From the NCBI RefSeq assembly GCF_014851905.1, contig NZ_JACVAQ010000001.1, forward strand, positions 2,170,001 through 2,234,000: a stretch of 64,000 nt of DNA. The letters are read 5' to 3'. This DNA is from Pseudomonas sp. PDM14. GTDB lineage: Bacteria; Pseudomonadota; Gammaproteobacteria; Pseudomonadales; Pseudomonadaceae. Under the pieces are notes generated by a model, which was not told the DNA's origin, did no database searches, and was given only the letters and a program-made list of their open reading frames with translations. A program made the translations under genes and the position numbers. Below, piece by piece: positions 16,209-24,940 of the stretch. The stretch's first letter is position 1, and each line of letters opens with the position of its first letter.

Positions 16209-16747
16209 TGGTCGTAGCCCTCGGCCAGGTGCAGGTCCTTGAGCTTCACGTAGTTGCCGGCGGTGTAGGTGAAGAAGCTGCGCTCCCTGTCGCTCAGCGG
16301 GCGTGCCTGCTTCACCGGGCTGCCGACATAGAGGAAGCCGCTCTGCAGCACCTTGCCCGGCGGTACCAGGCTGCCGGCGCCGATGATCACCTCGTCCTCG
16401 ACCACGGCGCCATCCATGACGATGCTGCCCATGCCGACCAGGATGCGACTGCCCAGGGTGCAGCCGTGCAGGGTCACCTTGTGGCCGATGGTCACGTCGT
16501 CGCCGATCAGCAGCGGAAAGCCATCGGGATTGAACGGCCCGGCGTGAGTGATGTGCAGCACGCTGCCGTCCTGCACGCTGGTGCGCGCGCCGATGCGGAT
16601 GCGGTGCATGTCGCCGCGGATCACGGTCAGTGGCCACACCGAGCTGTCCTCGCCCAGCTGCACGTCGCCGATGACCACCGCCGAGCTGTCGACGAACACC
16701 CGTGGGCCGAGCTGCGGAGTCGTATTCTGGTATTTGCGAATCGCCAC
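16205..16747 (-). CDS. gamma-carbonic anhydrase family protein (YrdA-like)
   Basis: A 180-residue left-handed beta-helix protein with hexapeptide repeats (VFVDSSAVVIGDVQLGEDSSVWP, IRIGARTSVQDGSVLHIT, LIGDDVTIGHKVTLHGCTLGSRILVGMGS). The expected zinc histidines are in VLHITH, GHKV and LHGC. The length is typical of YrdA/PaaY-type proteins, some of which are carbonic anhydrases and some thioester hydrolase accessories; activity cannot be decided. It is divergent from prlC and the first gene of a two-gene unit. Confidence 0.9.
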   Translation of the reverse strand: MAIRKYQNTTPQLGPRVFVDSSAVVIGDVQLGEDSSVWPLTVIRGDMHRIRIGARTSVQDGSVLHITHAGPFNPDGFPLLIGDDVTIGHKVTLHGCTLGSRILVGMGSIVMDGAVVEDEVIIGAGSLVPPGKVLQSGFLYVGSPVKQARPLSDRERSFFTYTAGNYVKLKDLHLAEGYDQ

Positions 16748-16871
16748 GATAGAAACCTCTCTGGCTGCGGTTTGTCTGGATTGTAATTAACATGCGGGGC
16801 ATTCCGGTTGTGAAAAGCCCGTCGCGCCCCCATAACCTGTCCATGACTTCGCGTATCAAAGGTGCCTTGCC

Positions 16872-18935
16872 GTGTCCGCCAGCAACCCTCTTCTGCAAGA
16901 TTTCGACCTGCCCCCCTACTCCCAGATCAAGCCCGAGCACGTCGAGCCGGCGGTCAGCCTGATCCTCGAGGAAAGCCGCGCGGCCATCGCCGAACTGCTG
17001 CAGACCCAGCAAGGGGCGCCGAGCTGGAACGGCCTGGTGCTGGCCCTCGACGAACTGGGCGCACGCCTGGGCCGTGCCTGGAGCCCGGTCAGCCACCTCA
17101 ACGCGGTGCGCAACAGCGCCGAGCTGCGCCAGGCCTACGAGGCCTGCCTGCCCAAGCTGTCCGAATACTGGACCGAGATGGGCCAGAACAAGCCGCTGTT
17201 CGAGGCCTACGAGGCGCTGGCCAGCAGCCCCGAAGCCGCCAGTTTCGACGTGGCGCAGAAGACCATTCTCGAACACGCCCTGCGCGATTTCCGCCTGTCC
17301 GGCATCGACCTGCCGCCGGCCGAGCAGAAGCGCTACGGCGAGATCCAGATGCGCCTGTCCGAGCTGACCAGCCGCTTCTCCAACCAGTTGCTCGACGCCA
17401 CCCAGGCCTGGACCAAGCACGTCACCGACGAAGCCCAGCTGGACGGCCTCACCGACTCGGCCAAGGCGCAGATGCAGCAGGCCGCGGCAGCCAAGGAACT
17501 GGAAGGCTGGCTGATCAGCCTGGAGTTCCCCAGCTACCATGCGGTGATGACCTACGCCAACGACCGTGCCCTGCGCGAAGAGGTCTACACCGCCTACTGC
17601 ACCCGCGCTTCCGACCAGGGCCCGAATGCCGGGCAGAACGACAACGGCCCGGTGATGAGCGAGATCCTCGACCTGCGCCAGGAACTGGCGCGCCTGCTCG
17701 GTTTCGCCAGCTACAGCGAGCTGTCGCTGGCCGGCAAGATGGCCGAGTCCACCGAGCAGGTGCTGAGCTTCCTGCGCGACCTCGCCGTGCGCAGCAAGCC
17801 GTTCGCCGTGCAGGACCTCGACGAGCTGCGCGCCTTCGCCGCCGAGCAGGGCGTCAGCGACTTGCAGAGCTGGGACGTCGGTTACTACAGCGAGAAGCTG
17901 CGCGAGCAGCGCTACAGCATTTCCCAGGAAACCCTGCGCGCCTACTTCCCCATCGACAAGGTGCTGACCGGCCTGTTCGCCATCGTCGAGAAGCTCTATG
18001 GCATCCAGATCGAGGAGCTGTCCGGCTTCGACGGCTGGCACCCGGATGTGCGCCTGTTCGAGATCAAGGAGAACGGCCAGCACGTCGGGCGTTTCTTCTT
18101 CGACCTCTACGCCCGCGCCAACAAGCGGGGCGGTGCGTGGATGGACGGCGCCCGCGACAAGCGCCGCACCGCGCAGGGCGAGCTGATCAGTCCGGTGGCC
18201 AATCTGGTTTGCAACTTCACCCCGCCAGTCGTTACTGCGGCGGCGCCTGGTAAGCCGGCACTGCTGACCCACGACGAAGTCACCACCCTGTTCCATGAAT
18301 TCGGCCACGGCCTGCACCACCTGCTGACCCGCGTCGAGCACGCCGGCGCCTCGGGCATCAACGGCGTGGCCTGGGACGCGGTCGAGCTGCCGAGCCAGTT
18401 CATGGAGAACTGGTGCTGGGAGCCGGACGGCCTGGCGCTGATTTCCGCCCACTACGAGACCGGCGAGGCGCTGCCCCAGGACCTGCTGGACAAGATGCTG
18501 GCGGCGAAGAACTTCCAGTCCGGCCTGATGATGGTGCGCCAGCTGGAATTCAGCCTGTTCGACTTCGAACTGCACGCCACCCACGGCGACGGCCGCAGCG
18601 TGCTCGAGGTGCTGGAAAGCATCCGTGCGGAAACCTCGGTGATGCGTCCGCCGGTGTTCAACCGTTTCGCCAACAGCTTCGCGCATATCTTCGCCGGCGG
18701 TTATGCGGCCGGTTACTACAGCTACAAATGGGCCGAAGTGCTCTCCGCAGACGCCTTCTCCAAGTTCGAGGAAGACGGCGTGTTCAACGCCGACACCGGC
18801 CGTGCCTTCCGCGAAGCGATCCTCGCCCGTGGCGGTTCGCAGGCGCCGATGGTGCTGTTCGTCGACTTCCGCGGCCGCGAGCCGAGCATCGACGCCCTGC
18901 TGCGCCACCTCGGCCTGAGCGCGGAGGCGGCATGA
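16872..18935 (+). CDS. prlC: oligopeptidase A (M3 metallopeptidase)
   Basis: A 687-residue M3 peptidase close to E. coli PrlC in length. The catalytic zinc site HEFGHGLHHLL is intact, and the downstream glutamate region ELPSQFMENWCWE is present, as is the C-terminal GYYSYKWAEVLSADAF motif. The start is GTG at 16872 (MSASNPLLQDFDLPPYSQI). It cleaves cytosolic peptides, including signal peptide remnants. Its stop overlaps the start of the YheV-like gene (ATGA), so the two are translationally coupled. Confidence 0.96.
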   Translation: MSASNPLLQDFDLPPYSQIKPEHVEPAVSLILEESRAAIAELLQTQQGAPSWNGLVLALDELGARLGRAWSPVSHLNAVRNSAELRQAYEACLPKLSEYWTEMGQNKPLFEAYEALASSPEAASFDVAQKTILEHALRDFRLSGIDLPPAEQKRYGEIQMRLSELTSRFSNQLLDATQAWTKHVTDEAQLDGLTDSAKAQMQQAAAAKELEGWLISLEFPSYHAVMTYANDRALREEVYTAYCTRASDQGPNAGQNDNGPVMSEILDLRQELARLLGFASYSELSLAGKMAESTEQVLSFLRDLAVRSKPFAVQDLDELRAFAAEQGVSDLQSWDVGYYSEKLREQRYSISQETLRAYFPIDKVLTGLFAIVEKLYGIQIEELSGFDGWHPDVRLFEIKENGQHVGRFFFDLYARANKRGGAWMDGARDKRRTAQGELISPVANLVCNFTPPVVTAAAPGKPALLTHDEVTTLFHEFGHGLHHLLTRVEHAGASGINGVAWDAVELPSQFMENWCWEPDGLALISAHYETGEALPQDLLDKMLAAKNFQSGLMMVRQLEFSLFDFELHATHGDGRSVLEVLESIRAETSVMRPPVFNRFANSFAHIFAGGYAAGYYSYKWAEVLSADAFSKFEEDGVFNADTGRAFREAILARGGSQAPMVLFVDFRGREPSIDALLRHLGLSAEAA

Positions 18936-19210
18936 GCGAGGAGCAGGTCGTCACCCCCAAACGCTTCATCGCCGGCGCCGTGTGCCCGGCGTGCAGCGGC
19001 CAGGACACCATCAAGATGTGGAACGTCGACGGCGTGCCGCACCGCGAGTGCGTGACCTGTGGCTACGCCGACACCCTCAACGCCCAGGGCCAGTCGGTGC
19101 CCAGGGAACTGAGCACACGGGTCAGCCTGGCACCGCCAAAACCGGCCGACCCCAAGGTCCAGGGCGTGCAGTTCTTCCCCAATCCGAAACTGAAGAAACC
19201 TAGCGAATAA
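18932..19210 (+). CDS. YheV family putative zinc ribbon protein
   Basis: A 92-residue protein with two CxxC pairs, CPACSGQD and CVTCGYAD, forming a zinc ribbon, then a basic, proline-rich tail (PKPADPKVQGVQFFPNPKLKK). This is the YheV family, regularly located next to prlC, here with a 4-base start/stop overlap. No function has been demonstrated that I know of. Confidence 0.9.
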   Translation: MSEEQVVTPKRFIAGAVCPACSGQDTIKMWNVDGVPHRECVTCGYADTLNAQGQSVPRELSTRVSLAPPKPADPKVQGVQFFPNPKLKKPSE

Positions 19211-19224
19211 CGCCGAGGCCAGCG

Positions 19225-20628
19225 ATGAAGCGCCTGTTGATCGCCGGACTGACGCTGCTCGCCAGTGGCCTGGCCGTTGCCGACGCAGTCAGCCGCGCGC
19301 CAGCGGCGCTGCCCGCGCGTTATGCCGCCGCCCTGCCGGTCAAGGCGGCCGACCTCGCCGCGTGGGATGAAGACCTGCGGCGCTTCCCGCCGCTGTCCCA
19401 TACCCAGGACAAGATCGCCGAAGGCAATTCGGCCTGGCTGCAACGCTGGCGCGAGTCCGCCGCACGGGTGGCGCCCGGAGATGCCGAGGCCTGGGTGCGC
19501 TTCTGGCAGCGCCATCTGCAGTACAGCGAGGTCAGCCCGGCGTTCTGCGCTTATGCCCGCAGCAGCCTGCAGGGCGCCGATGGTCTGCCGCGCCAGGCCC
19601 TGTCCCTGCCCTTCGCGCAGGCCTGTGCGAAGCCTGCCGATGCGGCGTTGCTGCTGCGTGACGAGACGCCGGCGCGGGCCTTGCTGGCCTTCTACGACGT
19701 GCAGCAGGAGCAGGGCGTGAGCCTTCCCTACGACCCTCGTCTGGAACGTGCCGCTGCGACATTGATCGACCAGGGCGAAGGTTACGAGCAGCGCGCTGCG
19801 GCGTTCGTGCTGGCCGGGCTGCAGCAACCGCAGGCCACCGCGGCCCTGCTGCGCATTCACGCCGGTATCCGCGACCAGGCCCAGGCCGATCAGGTGGCCA
19901 TGGCGTTTTTGCGTACGCAGGACCCGCAGGGCCGTGATCGCGCGCAACAGGCCTGCGCCCGCCGCCCGCGCGACCCGATGTGCTCGCCGGACAGGTCGGA
20001 CTACAGCACCGGCGACAGCGAGCCCGTGGCCGCCGTCGATCACCAGGCGGTGAGCAAGCGCATCGCCGACCTCGCCGAACTGGGTTTCACCCGCGTCGCC
20101 ACGCTGGATGCGCAGGCACAGAGCAGCGCCGACCCGCTGGCGCTGCTGATGGCGGCCGACTACCTGTACGGCTTCGACACGGAGACCGGCACCTTTCCCA
20201 ATGGCCATGATTCCCTGCTGCGCCGCCTGGCTCGGCTGGCCTCGCCGGCGCTGGGCGAGGTGGTGTTCGAGGAGCGCTATCCGCCGGACGATGAGGGGCC
20301 GTACCAGTTGCTGGCCTATGTCGACGGCGCCGTCTATCAGCGTGAAGCGATCAACTACGGCGACTGGTATGACGTCGACGCGGTGCTCGACCTGCTCGGC
20401 AGGCTGATCCGCGACCAGGGCCTCGATGTCAGCCTGGCCACCCTGGAAACCGGCGACCAGACCGCCCTGCTGCTGGCCGGGCCGAGCCCGGCGGTGCAGC
20501 ACCTGATCGACACGCAGCAGGTGACCCTGGCCAGGCCCACGGCCGCCATGGACAGCGGCAAGGCCTTCGAGGCCGAGGTGCTCGACCAGATGCAGCGCGG
20601 CACCCTGGAACTGGCGCCGCGTCGCTGA
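19225..20628 (+). CDS. secreted protein of unknown function, alpha-helical
   Basis: A 467-residue precursor with a Sec signal (MKRLLIAGLTLLASGLAVADA). The mature protein is helix- and alanine-rich, with SHTQDKIAEGNSAWLQRWRES near the N-terminus and a possible repeat character (AAAFVLAGLQQPQATAALLRI). Cysteines cluster in the middle (QQACARRPRDPMCSPD). It follows the YheV-like gene by 14 bases and may be its operon partner. I recognise no catalytic motif. Function unknown. Confidence 0.7.
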   Translation: MKRLLIAGLTLLASGLAVADAVSRAPAALPARYAAALPVKAADLAAWDEDLRRFPPLSHTQDKIAEGNSAWLQRWRESAARVAPGDAEAWVRFWQRHLQYSEVSPAFCAYARSSLQGADGLPRQALSLPFAQACAKPADAALLLRDETPARALLAFYDVQQEQGVSLPYDPRLERAAATLIDQGEGYEQRAAAFVLAGLQQPQATAALLRIHAGIRDQAQADQVAMAFLRTQDPQGRDRAQQACARRPRDPMCSPDRSDYSTGDSEPVAAVDHQAVSKRIADLAELGFTRVATLDAQAQSSADPLALLMAADYLYGFDTETGTFPNGHDSLLRRLARLASPALGEVVFEERYPPDDEGPYQLLAYVDGAVYQREAINYGDWYDVDAVLDLLGRLIRDQGLDVSLATLETGDQTALLLAGPSPAVQHLIDTQQVTLARPTAAMDSGKAFEAEVLDQMQRGTLELAPRR

Positions 20629-21420
20629 TCAGCCGCGGAAGAATTCCCCTGGTGTCGCACCGAACTGCTGGCGGAAGGCAGCGATGAAGGCCGAGGTCGA
20701 GTCGTAGCCGCAGTCCAGCGCCACGTCGGTGACGCGCGCGCCCTGCTCCAGCGGCGTCAGCGCACCGAGCAGACGCAGGCGCTGGCGCCAGGCGCGGAAG
20801 GTCAGGCCGGTGTCGCGCAGGAACAGGCGGCTCAGGGTTTTCTCCGACAGGCCCAGGCGCTGGCTCCACTGCGTCAGCGTGGTGGCCTGCTCCGGCTGCG
20901 CCTGCAGCTGGCGACAGAGTTGGCGCAGGCGTTCGTCATGGGGCAGCGGCAGCATCAGCTCGACCGTCGGTGCCGCGGCCAGCTGGTCCAGCAGCACCTG
21001 CGCCAGGCGCCCGTCGGCGCCGCTTTCCTCGTATTCCACCGGCACGTCGCTGAAGGCGCGGATCAGCTCGCGCAGCAGGTCGCTGACCTGCAGTACCCGG
21101 CAGCCTTCGGCCGCCCAGGCGGTAACGCTGCAGTCCAGGTACAGGCTGCGCATTTCCGTGCGTGGCGAGCTGAACACCCGATGCGGCACACCCGCCGGAA
21201 TCCACACCGCGCGCTGCGGCGGGGCGACGAAGCGACCAGTGTCGGTGTGAATTTCCAGCACTCCCTGAATCGCGTAAGACAGCTGCACCCAGGGGTGGCT
21301 GTGGCGATGGGTGAGTGCACGGTTGGGCAGCGATTCGGTGCGCCCATAGACCGGCCGGGGCAAGCTGGGCAGGCCGGGAATGGTGCGTCTGTAGGGTTTG
21401 CTTTGTCCGTTACGCGGCAT
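20629..21420 (-). CDS. AraC family regulator with N-terminal cupin (NimR-like)
   Basis: A 263-residue protein. The N-terminal cupin has HRHSHPWVQLSYAIQGVLEIHT and PQRAVWIPAGVPHRV; the C-terminal double helix-turn-helix has TTLTQWSQRLGLSEKTLSRLFLRDTGLTFRAWRQRLRLL and VALDCGYDSTSAFIAAFRQQFGATPGEFFRG. The layout matches NimR-type regulators, which control a divergent exporter. Here the divergent neighbour is a SBF-like transporter 84 bases away, its probable target. The stop abuts the previous gene's stop. Confidence 0.92.
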   Translation of the reverse strand: MPRNGQSKPYRRTIPGLPSLPRPVYGRTESLPNRALTHRHSHPWVQLSYAIQGVLEIHTDTGRFVAPPQRAVWIPAGVPHRVFSSPRTEMRSLYLDCSVTAWAAEGCRVLQVSDLLRELIRAFSDVPVEYEESGADGRLAQVLLDQLAAAPTVELMLPLPHDERLRQLCRQLQAQPEQATTLTQWSQRLGLSEKTLSRLFLRDTGLTFRAWRQRLRLLGALTPLEQGARVTDVALDCGYDSTSAFIAAFRQQFGATPGEFFRG

Positions 21421-21504
21421 TTACTGGCCTGTTGGCGTTAGTCGGTCGATTACAGTCACGGTAGAGTCGCCACATCGCTCTGGCAACCCCTGGAAATACT
21501 GCCC

Positions 21505-22503
21505 ATGGCCCGCTCCCGCCTGCTCCCCGACAACTTCACCCTGACCCTGATCGGCGTGGTCGCGCTCGCCAGCCTGCTGCCCTGCAGCGGCCAGCCGGCG
21601 GTGATCGCCGGCTGGATCACCAACCTGGCCATCGCCCTGCTGTTCTTCCTGCACGGTGCCAAGCTGTCGCGCGAGGCGGTGATCGCCGGTGTTTTGCACT
21701 GGCGCCTGCACCTGCTGATCTTCGCCTGCACCTTCATCCTCTTTCCGCTGCTCGGCCTGGCGCTCAAGCCGCTACTGGCGCCGCTGGTGGGCCATGAGCT
21801 GTACCTCGGCATGCTCTACCTGTGCGCGCTGCCGGCCACGGTGCAGTCGGCCATCGCCTTCACCTCGCTGGCGCGCGGCAACATCCCGGCGGCGATCTGC
21901 AGCGCGGCGGCGTCCAGCCTGTTCGGCATCTTCCTCACGCCGCTGCTGGTGGCGCTGCTGCTCGACGTGCACGGCGATGGCGGCTCGACCCTCGACGCCA
22001 TGGGCAAGATCACCCTGCAGTTGCTGGTGCCCTTCATCGCCGGGCAGATCGCGCGGCGCTGGATCGGCGCCTGGGTCGGGCGTAACAAGGACTGGCTGAA
22101 GTACGTCGACCAGAGTTCGATCCTGCTGGTGGTCTACACCGCATTCAGCGAGGCGGTGGTCGAAGGCCTGTGGCAGCAGGTGTCGCTGCCGACCCTGGTG
22201 GCGCTGGTCGGTGCCTGCTGTGTGCTGCTGGCGCTGGCGCTGCTGCTCACGCAACTGCTCGGCAAGTGGCTGGGCTTCAGCCTGGAAGACCGCATCACCA
22301 TCCTCTTCTGCGGCTCGAAGAAGAGCCTGGCCACCGGCGTGCCGATGGCCCAGGTGTTGTTCGCCGGCGGCAGCATCGGCCTGCTGATCCTGCCGCTGAT
22401 GCTGTTTCATCAGATCCAGCTGATGGTCTGTGCGGTACTGGCGCAACGCTATGCGCGGCGTGCGGAGCCGGTCGTCGAGGCGCAAGTGCCCGTGAGTCGC
22501 TGA
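21505..22503 (+). CDS. bile acid:sodium symporter family transporter (YfeH-like)
   Basis: A 332-residue protein with about nine to ten membrane segments and SBF-like motifs: LFFLHGAKLSREAV, LCALPATVQSAIAFTSLARGNIPAAICSAAASSLFGIF, LLVPFIAGQIARRW and the C-terminal FCGSKKSLATGVPMAQVLF. The crossover motifs NxPAAxCSAAASS and GSKKSLATGVP are typical of the YfeH/SLC10A7 branch. The substrate is unknown. It is divergent from the AraC-type regulator, which probably controls it. Confidence 0.9.
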   Translation: MARSRLLPDNFTLTLIGVVALASLLPCSGQPAVIAGWITNLAIALLFFLHGAKLSREAVIAGVLHWRLHLLIFACTFILFPLLGLALKPLLAPLVGHELYLGMLYLCALPATVQSAIAFTSLARGNIPAAICSAAASSLFGIFLTPLLVALLLDVHGDGGSTLDAMGKITLQLLVPFIAGQIARRWIGAWVGRNKDWLKYVDQSSILLVVYTAFSEAVVEGLWQQVSLPTLVALVGACCVLLALALLLTQLLGKWLGFSLEDRITILFCGSKKSLATGVPMAQVLFAGGSIGLLILPLMLFHQIQLMVCAVLAQRYARRAEPVVEAQVPVSR

Positions 22504-22542
22504 GTCTGCCTTTACGCCGGTGCCCTCGCTATTATCGGCGGC

Positions 22543-22944
22543 ATGATCGAGTCTTTTCCCACGCGCAAGGAATGTCCACCCGGTGCCTGCACCTGCGACC
22601 GCGAGCGGTTGATGCAGGAGGCAGGCGCTGACGTGCGCATCCTGCGGCTGACCGCGCAGGAGGAAAAACGCCTGCTGGAGCGGCTGGAAAGCCTCACCAG
22701 CCTGGCGGACCTGCAGCACATGCAACGCCGCCTGTACGAGCAGTTGGGTGTCACCTTGCACATCTCGCCCGGGCATAACGAGGTGCGCACCATGCGCGGC
22801 ATCAGCATCGCCCTCGAGCCACGTCCCGGCCTGTGTCGCAAGACGCGCAAAGAGGTTCCGGCGGCGATCCGCCGTTGCCTGGAACGTACCCCTGAAATTG
22901 CCTTCGACCTGCTCAACGCCAACGACCTGCTGCGCGACGCCTGA
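22543..22944 (+). CDS. conserved hypothetical cytosolic protein
   Basis: A 133-residue protein with an N-terminal cysteine cluster (KECPPGACTCDRERLMQE, three Cys within ten residues), then a helical region rich in charged residues (LTAQEEKRLLERLESLTSLADLQHMQRRLYEQLG) and a basic C-terminal half (RPGLCRKTRKEVPAAIRRCLE). The CPPGACTC motif could bind metal. It lies 77 bases upstream of the PA0069-type gene, but the LexA box between them suggests separate control. Function unknown. Confidence 0.72.
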   Translation: MIESFPTRKECPPGACTCDRERLMQEAGADVRILRLTAQEEKRLLERLESLTSLADLQHMQRRLYEQLGVTLHISPGHNEVRTMRGISIALEPRPGLCRKTRKEVPAAIRRCLERTPEIAFDLLNANDLLRDA

Positions 22945-22987
22945 CCATTCGGCGCGCCTGGCTTGTGCCGATCAGCTTCTCGGAATA

Positions 22988-23003
22988 CTGTATTTATATA
23001 CAG
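22988..23003 (+). promoter_or_regulatory. LexA (SOS) box
   Basis: CTGTATTTATATACAG fits CTG-N10-CAG with the inner TATA-rich core of the Pseudomonas LexA consensus. It lies 18 bases before the radical SAM start codon, over the likely promoter, so LexA would repress that gene. The P. aeruginosa orthologue PA0069 is, to my recollection, a member of the experimentally defined LexA regulon. Confidence 0.85.
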
Positions 23004-23021
23004 TTATCCGGGCGTTACTCA

Positions 23022-24083
23022 ATGAGCATTTCCCTGCCGCCGCGCGGTCGCGGCACCGCCAGCAATCCGCACAACCGCTTCGCCCAGACCCGCTCGCAGG
23101 TCGAGGATGATGGCTGGTATCAGGATGAAACACCCTTCACCCATGCCACCGAGGTACGCCGGGAAACGGCGAAGACGGTGATCAGCCGCAACCAGTCGCC
23201 GGACGTTGGCTTCGACCGCTCGGTGAACCCCTATCGCGGTTGCGAGCACGGCTGCATCTATTGCTTCGCGCGACCCAGCCACGCGTATTGGGACCTGTCG
23301 CCGGGGATCGACTTCGAAACCAAACTGATCGCCAAGACCAACCTGGCCGACCGCCTGGAAGAGGAATTGAGCAAGCCCAACTACGTGCCGCAGCCGATTG
23401 CCCTGGGCATCAACACCGATGGCTATCAGCCGATCGAGCGCGAGTACCAGCTGACGCGGCGCTCGCTGGAAATCCTCCTGCGCTTTCGCCACCCGGTGAG
23501 CATCATCACCAAGAGTTCGCTGATCCTGCGCGACCTCGACCTGCTCGAAGAGCTGGCCAGCCGCAATCTGGTCAGCGTGGCCTTCAGCCTGACCACCCTG
23601 GACAACGAGCTGAAGCGCATCATGGAGCCGCGTGCGGCATCGCCCGGCGCGCGCCTCAAGGCCATGCGCACGCTGAGCGAACATGGCGTGCCGGTCAGCG
23701 TGATGGCTGCGCCGATGATCCCGATGATCAACGACAGTGAGCTGGAGGCGATCCTCGAAGCCGCTCGCGACGCCGGCGCGCAGTCAGCCGGCTATGTGCT
23801 GCTGCGCTTGCCGCTGGAGATCGCCGAGCTGTTCGAGGAATGGCTGCAGGCGCACTTTCCCGAGCGCGCCGCCCATGTGATGAGCCTGATTCGCCAGTCC
23901 CGCGGCGGCAAGAACTACGACAGCCAGTTTGGCAAACGCATGCGTGGCGAGGGCATCTTCGCCGACCTGCTGGCCCAGCGTTTCGCCCTGGCGCGCAAGC
24001 GTCTGGGGCTGATCCGCCGCGAGGGCTTCACGCTCGATTGCAGCCAGTTCGCCCCGCCTGGCCGGCAAATGGCGCTGCTGTAA
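23022..24083 (+). CDS. PA0069 family radical SAM protein, SOS-controlled
   Basis: A 353-residue radical SAM enzyme. The cluster motif CEHGCIYC (Cx3CxxC) is preceded by VNPYRGCEHG and followed by FARPSHAYWDLSPGIDFETKL, as in the PA0069/Rv2578c group, which is distantly related to spore photoproduct lyase. Later blocks are ITKSSLILRDLDLLEEL and SVMAAPMIPMINDSELE. The ATG at 23022 was chosen because an upstream in-frame ATG would read through the LexA box. The SOS box suggests a DNA-damage role; the substrate is not known. Confidence 0.92.
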   Translation: MSISLPPRGRGTASNPHNRFAQTRSQVEDDGWYQDETPFTHATEVRRETAKTVISRNQSPDVGFDRSVNPYRGCEHGCIYCFARPSHAYWDLSPGIDFETKLIAKTNLADRLEEELSKPNYVPQPIALGINTDGYQPIEREYQLTRRSLEILLRFRHPVSIITKSSLILRDLDLLEELASRNLVSVAFSLTTLDNELKRIMEPRAASPGARLKAMRTLSEHGVPVSVMAAPMIPMINDSELEAILEAARDAGAQSAGYVLLRLPLEIAELFEEWLQAHFPERAAHVMSLIRQSRGGKNYDSQFGKRMRGEGIFADLLAQRFALARKRLGLIRREGFTLDCSQFAPPGRQMALL

Positions 24084-24168
24084 TTTGTGACTCTTCAAGG
24101 CTGGCAACTGTCCGCATGGCGGGTCGATAATTCGCCCCAGCGCAACGGTTCAGCATGAGGTAGACGCA

Positions 24169-24894
24169 ATGCCCTACAAGCACAACGCCATTCCCCTGCA
24201 GGCGCGTACAGCGCCGGAGAGCGCCGATGAGGCGCTGAACGCCATCGTCGGAGGCTTCAAACGCTTTCGCAACGAGGTCTTCCCGCAGCAGGAGGAGCTG
24301 TTCAAGGCCCTCGCCAGCGCGCAGAACCCGCGTGCCATGTTCATCACCTGTGCCGACTCGCGCATCGTCCCCGAGCTGATCACCCAGAGCGCGCCGGGCG
24401 ACCTGTTCGTCACCCGCAACGTCGGCAACGTGGTGCCGGCCTACGGGCAGATGATGGGTGGCGTTTCCACCGCCATCGAGTACGCGGTGCTGGCCCTCGG
24501 TGTGCAGCACATCATCGTCTGCGGCCACTCCGACTGCGGTGCAATGAAGGCGGTGCTCGCCCCCGAGACCCTGGAGCGCATGCCGACGGTAAAGGCCTGG
24601 TTGCGTCACAGCGAGGTGGCGTTGCGGGTGGTCGAGGAGAACTGCGGCTGCGGCGGCGAAGATACCCTCGGCGTGCTCACCGAGGAGAACGTGGTGGCCC
24701 AGCTCAATCACCTGTGCACCCACCCCTCGGTGGCGGCGCGCGTGGCCAACGGGCAGCTGTTCATCCACGGCTGGGTCTACGACATCGAGACCAGTGCGAT
24801 CCGCGCCTACGACGCCGAGACGGGTCACTTCCTGCCGTTGGATGGCGAGGTGGTGCCGATGGCCACGCCCAAGGCGCGCTACCAGCCACAGTGA
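24169..24894 (+). CDS. beta-class carbonic anhydrase
   Basis: A 241-residue beta-carbonic anhydrase. The zinc and dyad residues are present: C61, D63 and R65 in CADSR, H120 and C123 in GHSDCGAM. The Asp/Arg dyad is intact, and VGNVVP and GVSTAIEYAVLALGV match the fold. It interconverts CO2 and bicarbonate in the cytosol. It resembles psCA1 (PA0102) of P. aeruginosa, which also lies near the cox genes. A strong terminator follows, so it is probably a single-gene unit. Confidence 0.95.
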   Translation: MPYKHNAIPLQARTAPESADEALNAIVGGFKRFRNEVFPQQEELFKALASAQNPRAMFITCADSRIVPELITQSAPGDLFVTRNVGNVVPAYGQMMGGVSTAIEYAVLALGVQHIIVCGHSDCGAMKAVLAPETLERMPTVKAWLRHSEVALRVVEENCGCGGEDTLGVLTEENVVAQLNHLCTHPSVAARVANGQLFIHGWVYDIETSAIRAYDAETGHFLPLDGEVVPMATPKARYQPQ

Positions 24895-24898
24895 AACG

Positions 24899-24924
24899 AC
24901 AAGGCCCGCAATCGCGGGCCTTGT
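24899..24924 (+). terminator. hairpin terminator after the carbonic anhydrase gene
   Basis: Arms ACAAGGCCCGC and GCGGGCCTTGT with a four-base loop AATC, 5 bases after the stop. It lies between convergent genes and could serve both. The T-run is short (TTGTTG), so efficiency on the plus strand is moderate. Confidence 0.7.
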
Positions 24925-24940
24925 TGCATCCAGGCTGTCC

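Noticed and set aside
15780..18908. A very long minus-strand open frame (about 1,040 codons) antisense to prlC
   Set aside because: High-GC third-position bias leaves the opposite frame open. The plus strand encodes a complete oligopeptidase A with its zinc site, and only the last part of the minus frame (15780-16208) is a real gene.
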